Source of the DNA: Amblyomma americanum
Taxonomy: Eukaryota; Arthropoda; Arachnida; Ixodida; Ixodidae
Length of the DNA stretch: 64,000 nucleotides
NCBI RefSeq assembly: GCF_052857255.1
Contig: NC_135500.1
Location: 160,612,689-160,676,688 of the forward strand
Direction of reading: 5' to 3'
The position numbers and the translations under genes are program-made. Shown here in pieces: positions 58,440-64,000 of this stretch (position 1 is the first letter of the stretch; every line of letters begins with the position of its first letter). The notes below the pieces were generated by a model. It saw only the letters and a program-made list of their open reading frames with translations, was not told the DNA's origin and made no database searches.

Positions 58440-59390
58440 AATTGAAATTAATAAATTTAATGAAACTACTTGAACGCAAACATGACTGCAGAAAAGAACA
58501 TCGAGATTATAGATGAATAAAGATAAGCTCAAAATTAAGATGTTGCGTTGTTTTAAACAAATTGACAGACGTCGCGAGTATCAATAAGAATGTTCTCGAA
58601 ACTCGTAAACAACAAGCTCCCCTTCCCGTTTTCGATAGTGCCGCGATTCTTTGCACTCTTTGTACATTCTTCAAAGCTGCCGACACCCCTATTTATCGCT
58701 TTGTTTGTGATGCAATGCACCATTAGATTTTCTTCAAAGCATCGCAGCCAGGCTGAAGTGATTCTACATTGTTCTAGACTGTTGTGGTAGCTTTGCACAA
58801 AATATCTCGAAAGTTCGCTATCAGGTTGAACTTTAGCACGTTTGGGATCGTCGCGCTTTCTGTTCAACGACCGCCAAGCACGCTTGTTCCTTTCGCCGCC
58901 GCTGAGTCAGTCAGTCTATTGTGGGCACAAGTCAGTCCAAATAAACAATGTTCTTTTAGAAGAAGTTTTTCCTGTCTTCCTAACTGCCTGGAATATTGTC
59001 ACCACTACGTGAAAATATGCAAGCAAAAGCCAACTTCATGGTGACCCGTGGCGTCGAGGCGAAACGCGGGGCGCGCATTGACGAGAAAGAGTTGCTATTA
59101 ATGTAGAAATAAAGCTGCTTGTGCCGTGGATGAATAAAGCGAAAAAGCCGTGGTCAGTATGAAAGAACCATAAACGCTATTAGCGCATTCATAAAAGACT
59201 AAGACTTGGGTGGTGGGGCTTGTGGCTTCGCACAGATAGCTCAGCGCGATGATGACTGAGGTGCTCGGATTACCTACAAAGACTACCAAGTTCACGCTGT
59301 TTTCCTGCATGGCTAAATCTTTTTAGTCGCTTACGCTTTCTCTGCCGGTCAACGGAAGAAAGTTGCAGTTATCTTTGGTATGGACTGCGT
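58440..59390. other. Non-coding stretch, nothing recognised
   Basis: Short ORFs on both strands that overlap each other; no repeat structure noticed. Confidence 0.45.
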
Positions 59391-59394
59391 ACGT

Positions 59395-59790
59395 TCAGTT
59401 GGCGTCTAGACAACTCTCGTTTGAAAACAAACAATTCCCCGTCATATGGGGTCGATTTGTAGTTAGGGAGTAATTACTCCCTGGTCTGGCCAAGCGCAGC
59501 CAAACGGCTACAAAGGAAACCTTGGCGAATTCCTTTAAACATTCGATCTACATCGTTTCCACTTCGACGTATTGATCAATTCGCTCTCGTCCTAATATAT
59601 GGTAGCCTCCCAGTTGGTAGAGTTTCTGCCTCGGTGAAGCGGCAATTCTGTGTCTGAACTCCGACCAGGGCGAATTTTCCTTTACCCAAGTAGTTTCTTT
59701 GCAAGCTTTATAGCTTTCCTTTGTAGCCGTTTGGCTGCGCTTCGATTGATGCTCATGAGTAGTTGCCCTTTATTAAAATTAACTCCCACA
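59395..59790. repeat. Element with 28-bp perfect inverted repeats
   Basis: The arm at 59492-59519 (AAGCGCAGCC...AAAGGAAA) is exactly complementary to 59715-59742 (TTTCCTTTG...GGCTGCGCTT), with about 195 bases between. The interior contains GGTAGAGTTTCTGCC and GAACTCCGACCAGGG, and shows no ORF. Left of the arm is the small palindrome GGGAGTAATTACTCCC (59465-59480). It has the architecture of a non-autonomous foldback or MITE-like repeat; no target duplication is evident. Confidence 0.7.
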
Positions 59791-61920
59791 CATTCGTGTT
59801 CTAATTTTTATGCACACAATATATGCTGGAGAGAGCTTAGAAATTTGTAGGTACTAATGGTTCATCTGTCCCTTTACTTTACTCCTTCCCCGATAGCAAT
59901 TTTATTCATTTTGGATCGCGAGAGCACGAGTGCATGCGCCAGCCATAAGGCTGCGGCGGTTGCCGAATTGTGTAAGTCAACGGGTAAACAAGGTGCTCTT
60001 TTTCCGCCGGAGCTGGTTCGAGTATACCTCATGGATATTTTTTTTGTTGCTCTGAAGAGGAACGACTTACTGAGCTTCATTCCGCGGAACTGCTCTATAA
60101 GAGCTTCTCGCTGTAAAAACAACGAACGGTCACAAAGTTCAGCAGCATGAAGGAAGAAGCAACGAGGCAGGAAACGCAGTCATGGAGGCCAATGCTTCGC
60201 GAAAGTTCTCATCCCTGATTCCGCGAGAGGCCTCTGCCGGAGTGTTACAAATTCTTTGTTCTGAATTCGTGGAAATAAAAAAAAATGGCGCAAAAAACTG
60301 GCGTTGCGTCCTAACGTAAGAATTCCTCTGAACCGGAAGCATCAATCGTCTTTTGCAGGTTGGAATAAGTCAGGCTGTGAAAAAGTTCATCCTGAGGATT
60401 GAAAACGTTGTTCCGATATATGGTTGCTAACTCAAAATGTAAAGCACTTCGTTCTGTTCGCAGCGTTCAGCCTGTGGTGTGAATTCTGACGCTGCATACA
60501 TGCACATAAATATCGTGCCTTGTGATCTTTAGCCACATGCGCGGAACAAACTTGGAAAAAGCCCCTTGTGACACTTACGGTTACGCCGGTTATATACGAT
60601 GGCTCTTCCACGACCCTCTTTTCTTCGTTCCACGCATGCGACGACTACCAGGCTGGCCGCCTCTAGAGTACGCCGCCAGCCTAAATGGGCCAGGAAATTA
60701 CTCGGAAAGCGTACCCCGCACAAACAGGCATAATGCTCTGTAGAGAAACGCCGAGTTTGCGTAGTCTACTTAAGACACTGCTGCAACGCTGGGCACATGT
60801 TTAAGCTGCACCGAGAGCGAACACTTAGGACGCAAAAGCGAGTGGGCTCTAAATTTACCCGGTTGAAACGTGGCGCGTAGGCTAACTTAATACTCTTTCG
60901 TTTTTTTGTTTCACCGGTGGCTTGAAAGCTTTTGGGTGTTAATTGCAATGAAATCCTAAAATTGAGAACGGATTCAATTGGGGTCCAGAATACAATTGCG
61001 TGGATGGCTTTGCATCGTGTCACTGGCTATGTATGCTGCCTAAAATACTAGGTATTCATATTTGCAGCCCACCTCGTCAGTGACTGAAAGACATACTCAA
61101 CAGCTCTAGAGATACCTGTGATTTCACTAAAAAATTGCGAATAACCCACAGAAGACCTGGCGCTCTTAACGACTCAGTGCTTGTGGCTGCACCTTTCACG
61201 GCTTAAATAATCCAAAACTGCCAGTAGTGCCACGGGAATGTTTTGTTCTCTGTTCAGCAACTATTGCTGCCTTGCGTGTAGTTGTTTGGCAACATTTTCA
61301 GGGCCCTATTTTTTATGCTTATCAGGTTCTCACGTGTCTCTAGATGCAGAGATGTAGCTACCTGTGTAAAGTGCTAGCGCAAAAAGAAGGGCAGGAAGAT
61401 CAAGAAAATAGGACGGGTTTTGCACCTTTGACAAGGTTACTTCAGACCATTGTACATATTATAGGCTTTTCTAGGGAACACCAAGCACGCTTCAATCATC
61501 TTTAACATCTGATCTGTAGTCCATGTCTTCAACAGTCTATGAATGAAAAGCTTTCAACTTTGATTATTGCTGACTCGAGCGACAGATGTGCAACGCTGAA
61601 ATAATTTTGTTTTACTTAAAGCGATTCGGTAAGCTCTTAGCTGATTGTATCTTTGCACATGCCTAGGAGTGTGATGTCGTCCGGCGGGGGATCTAACAAG
61701 AACACCAAGCAGTGCGCACGAAACTGCGAAACGGTTGTTTTTTAAGGATCGGCTGCGACAACGCACGTGGTAACTAACACTTTGTTTAATTTGTCCTCCA
61801 TGAGACTTCTCCTAAGAGAGATGGACTTCACAAGCCGCAGAATCTTCATTGCTTGCTTTTTTTTTTACATTGTGAATCCTGTTCCGTTCTTGGCTGTGCA
61901 CCTCTCACAAGTTTAAAAAA
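59790..61920. other. Non-coding stretch, nothing recognised
   Basis: The ORF at 59857-60150 (97 codons) and its antisense counterpart are the longest. Neither has a domain. Confidence 0.45.
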
Positions 61921-62029
61921 AAAAACATGAGCAGAACCTCACATTTCCTTCGAGAAGAAAATATGAGAGGGACGCGTACATTTTTTCGTTCTCCTAACAT
62001 TTCGCGTGCCTGCTTTGTGGCAGTGGAAG

Positions 62030-62105
62030 AATACCAGCAGGTTTGCTTTCAAGGTTGCTTTCGGGTTTGCTTTCGATATTGCTCCCGTTCCTGCTTCCCT
62101 CATGC
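62030..62105. repeat. Imperfect 12-bp tandem repeat (TTGCTTTC family)
   Basis: GGTTTGCTTTCAAGGTTGC, TTTCGGGTTTGCTTTCGAT and ATTGCTCCCGTTCCTGC show a 12-base periodicity over about six units. On the minus strand this reads as a low-complexity E/S/K/N peptide. Confidence 0.7.
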
Positions 62106-62264
62106 TTTGCGCTCGCTTCTAGGCTGCTTTCCACCGTCGTTAAGCAGGTGGATGAGCACGGGCGTTCTAATGTCTGTCCAGATGGTGTCCAATGAGCAAG
62201 ATGTGCTGAACACGAACGTAAATGTCGGCAACAACAGTATAAGTCGACGTAACCTGCAGACATA

Positions 62265-62657
62265 GTGACGCCAGCAGAAGAAGTGGTGGGTCATCAACAG
62301 CATAAGCGTGCTAGTCAACAATTTGAAACTTCGAAAAATGAGCAAATGAGTGCAGTGATAGCAAGCAGAAACGAATGCCAAACACACCTGGAAAGCGCGT
62401 TGCTGAAATACGAGATCGACACCCTGCTAAAATTGCAGGCCAGAGCGCCATTCCACTGGAAGCGGATTATTCGGCTGAGGCAGCTCTCGGAAGCGGCAAG
62501 CGGAGGAACGACCGCAGCAGCGTGTCACCGTGGCAAAGATATTCAAGCGGGATTTCCTGGACAATGCATTTGGCTATGCGTGTTGTGTGTGGTAGAGTCG
62601 ACCACAATTAAGGGGGACCTAATCCCAGTGGCTTCAAACTTAATAAAAAGATTTTAG
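62265..62657 (+). CDS. Unidentified ORF of ~130 codons, low confidence
   Basis: The frame begins EEVVGHQQHKRASQQFETSK and continues with a stretch rich in Glu, Gln, Ala and Leu (HLESALLKYEIDTLLKLQAR) that could form an amphipathic helix. The last third is cysteine- and valine-rich and unlike the first. A second ORF overlaps it in another frame at 62375-62611. The helical part resembles the C-terminal helix seen in many SANT/Myb-like transposon-associated proteins, but I see no matching DNA-binding domain. AATAAA overlaps the end of the frame. Confidence 0.2.
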   Translation: MTPAEEVVGHQQHKRASQQFETSKNEQMSAVIASRNECQTHLESALLKYEIDTLLKLQARAPFHWKRIIRLRQLSEAASGGTTAAACHRGKDIQAGFPGQCIWLCVLCVVESTTIKGDLIPVASNLIKRF

Positions 62658-62742
62658 CGCCAATACTACACAGAAGAAAGAAGATAACAACACGGGTACT
62701 TTCTTGTGTGACACCGATTACTGCATTATCCTGAGGAAGAGA

Positions 62743-63055
62743 CCCGCCGCGGTGGCTCAGTGGTTAGGGCACTCGGCTACCGGTCCGGAGTTCACGGGTT
62801 CGAACCCAACCGCGGCGACTGCGTTTCGATGGAGGCGAAACGCCATGGCACCCGTGGGCTGTGCGATGTCAGTGCACGTCAAAGATCCCCAGATGGTAGA
62901 AATTATTTCGGAGTCCTCCACTACAGCACCACTTTCTTCCTTTCTTCTTTCACTTCCTCCTTTATCAATTCCCTTACGGCGCGGTTCAGGTGCCCGCCAT
63001 TCTGTGAGACAGATACTGCGCCATTTTCTTTCCCTAAAAAACCAACCAACCAAAC
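62743..63055 (+). mobile_element. Ruka-like SINE, full length, best-preserved pol III boxes
   Basis: CCCGCCGCGGTGGCTCAGTGG opens the element. The A box is TGGCTCAGTGG (62753-62763) and the B box GGTTCGAACCC (62797-62807). The body has GCGTTTCGATGGAGGCGAAACGC, CAGTGCACGTCAAAGATCCCC, the CTTCTTTCACTTCCTCC segment, TACGGCGCGGTTCAGGTGCC and CTGCGCCATTTTC, and ends in an AACCAACC tail. No clear target duplication is seen, so its age is uncertain, but the promoter is the most intact in the window. Confidence 0.92.
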
Positions 63056-63059
63056 AATG

Positions 63060-64000
63060 CCCGGCAGCCAACTAGCCAACTAGCCAAGTATGTCTCCTAC
63101 TGCAAAAACCTTTGGCGTGATAGAGACAATCTTTCCGGGGGTGAGATATGTAAGTGGTTCTGCTTCTGTAACTGCGGTCAGTACGCGATAAGGAGCCCCA
63201 TAGTTAATAACCTGAAAGAAACAGAAATCATGCAAAAGGCTTTGTCGCGTAACATTGTGGATGACCATTCTATTTTGGAAATCATTATACGGAGCATGGT
63301 CAACCAAGCTTCCTACCTTGCTGTCTTGATTAAGGAATATGTGGTTATGCCGCGGATTTCAGCAGAGTTCTTCATAGCCACACGCTGCTCCGCACGGCAG
63401 AAAACTGCTATCGCACTTATAACGCATTTGCAAAAACGGTCAAATCAAGAATAATTTTTTGTGATATTTCTTCATGCAATCCATCAAACTGAACGCTATT
63501 GCCTTTACTCATAAATTCGACATTTTATTTTAAATACCAATTGTATCCATAAACATGTAACTTTACGCCAATGCCCTTTTTTTTGATCCACCCAAACTGC
63601 AAGGCCATGAGGGGTCACTATAGCCTTCTGTTGGCGGCTCATCTGCGGCAGCGTTTCAAAACCTCAATTGATGACGATGCAGTTAGCTTGAGGCGTAAAA
63701 CATGAGGTATGAGCGTAGCTTGGTCTCGAGATTAAAGGCTATGTATGCTGATGGCGCGCTCACTCGCCGTAAAAGCAGGGGATCTTCGTCATATCTGTCA
63801 GCGATGAAAAGCTGCCCTGCCTATTACCGTCAAGAGGGACAAAGAAGTCAGTAGGACAGCTGAGTCGCTTCCTCTGCAAGAATGATAATTTCTAACCTAA
63901 CTCTGAGGACATGACAACAGATAGCAGTTTTTTTAGAGCAGCCTTCCAGACCAAAAGACAACATGTTCGACCCCGCACTTGTGCTTTCGTTCTCTGCCCA
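63060..64000. other. Non-coding stretch, nothing recognised
   Basis: Short ORFs only; the window ends without an identifiable gene. Confidence 0.45.

Noticed and set aside
59048..59080. GAGGCGAAACGC word resembling the SINE GGAGGCGAAACGC block
   Set aside because: The match is only about 12 bases, with neither SINE head nor core beside it.
1..64000. An undescribed prokaryote-type defence, biosynthetic or viral system
   Set aside because: There are no operons, no conserved multi-gene cluster, no CRISPR-like spacer array and no viral gene set. The content is eukaryotic retroelements and unique DNA.

Overview
The window looks like nuclear DNA from a hard tick (Ixodida, probably a metastriate). 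The evidence is the repeat content. There are several copies of two related tRNA-headed SINE families, including the type published from ixodid ticks as Ruka. There is a Gypsy-type LTR retrotransposon, an RTE-type LINE and at least two other LINE lineages (one I/RNase H-type), foldback repeats, and AT-rich DNA with very short random ORFs. I see no bacterial operons, no rRNA, no canonical tRNA gene, no CRISPR array and no gene I can name. The window reads as intergenic or long-intron DNA built largely from transposon remains.

Layout. 1-2.4 kb: tandem 103-bp repeats, a (TA)n tract and a repeat bounded by 14-bp inverted repeats. 2.4-5.7 kb: an inactivated Gypsy element (LTR, gag, zinc knuckle, protease, start of RT, LTR remnant) with a SINE inserted in gag between perfect 10-bp duplications. 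5.7-13.7 kb: mostly featureless, with one LINE-3'-end-like repeat. 13.8-15.1 kb and 16.1-17.0 kb: decayed LINE 3' fragments with RNase H, on opposite strands. 18.8-20.4 kb: a 5'-truncated LINE copy with an uninterrupted frame (RT end, RNase H, CCHC) and perfect 11-bp target-site duplications, the youngest-looking insertion here. 21.6-25.0 kb: a near full-length but frameshifted RTE LINE with a tRNA-like 5' end and a reverse-oriented SINE inside it. 26.4-38 kb: mostly unique DNA, two weak exon candidates, a foldback repeat and short tandem repeats. 38.1-40.7 kb: a degenerate GAGTG minisatellite followed by four SINEs in 1.6 kb in alternating orientation. 44.0-44.75 kb: a LINE 3' tail on the minus strand, then a plausible terminal coding exon on the plus strand with a poly(A) signal. 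46.7-47.0 kb: a TGACGTCA-rich degenerate repeat. 54.65-54.8 kb: a truncated SINE with 11-bp duplications. 57.7-58.4 kb: a LINE endonuclease remnant with no RT. 59.4-59.8 kb: an element with 28-bp perfect inverted repeats. 62.0-63.06 kb: a short GCTTTC repeat, an unidentified ORF and another SINE.

The repeats interact as parasites rather than as a pathway. SINEs have no proteins and depend on LINE machinery; the insertions with target-site duplications show that such machinery has been active. The nesting (SINE in Gypsy, SINE in RTE) gives a relative order of events. The two SINE families share their tRNA head and central core but carry different 3' tails, which suggests a switch of LINE partner. 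The most gene-like sequence is the exon candidate at 44459-44676. Coordinates of decayed elements are approximate because no alignment could be run.
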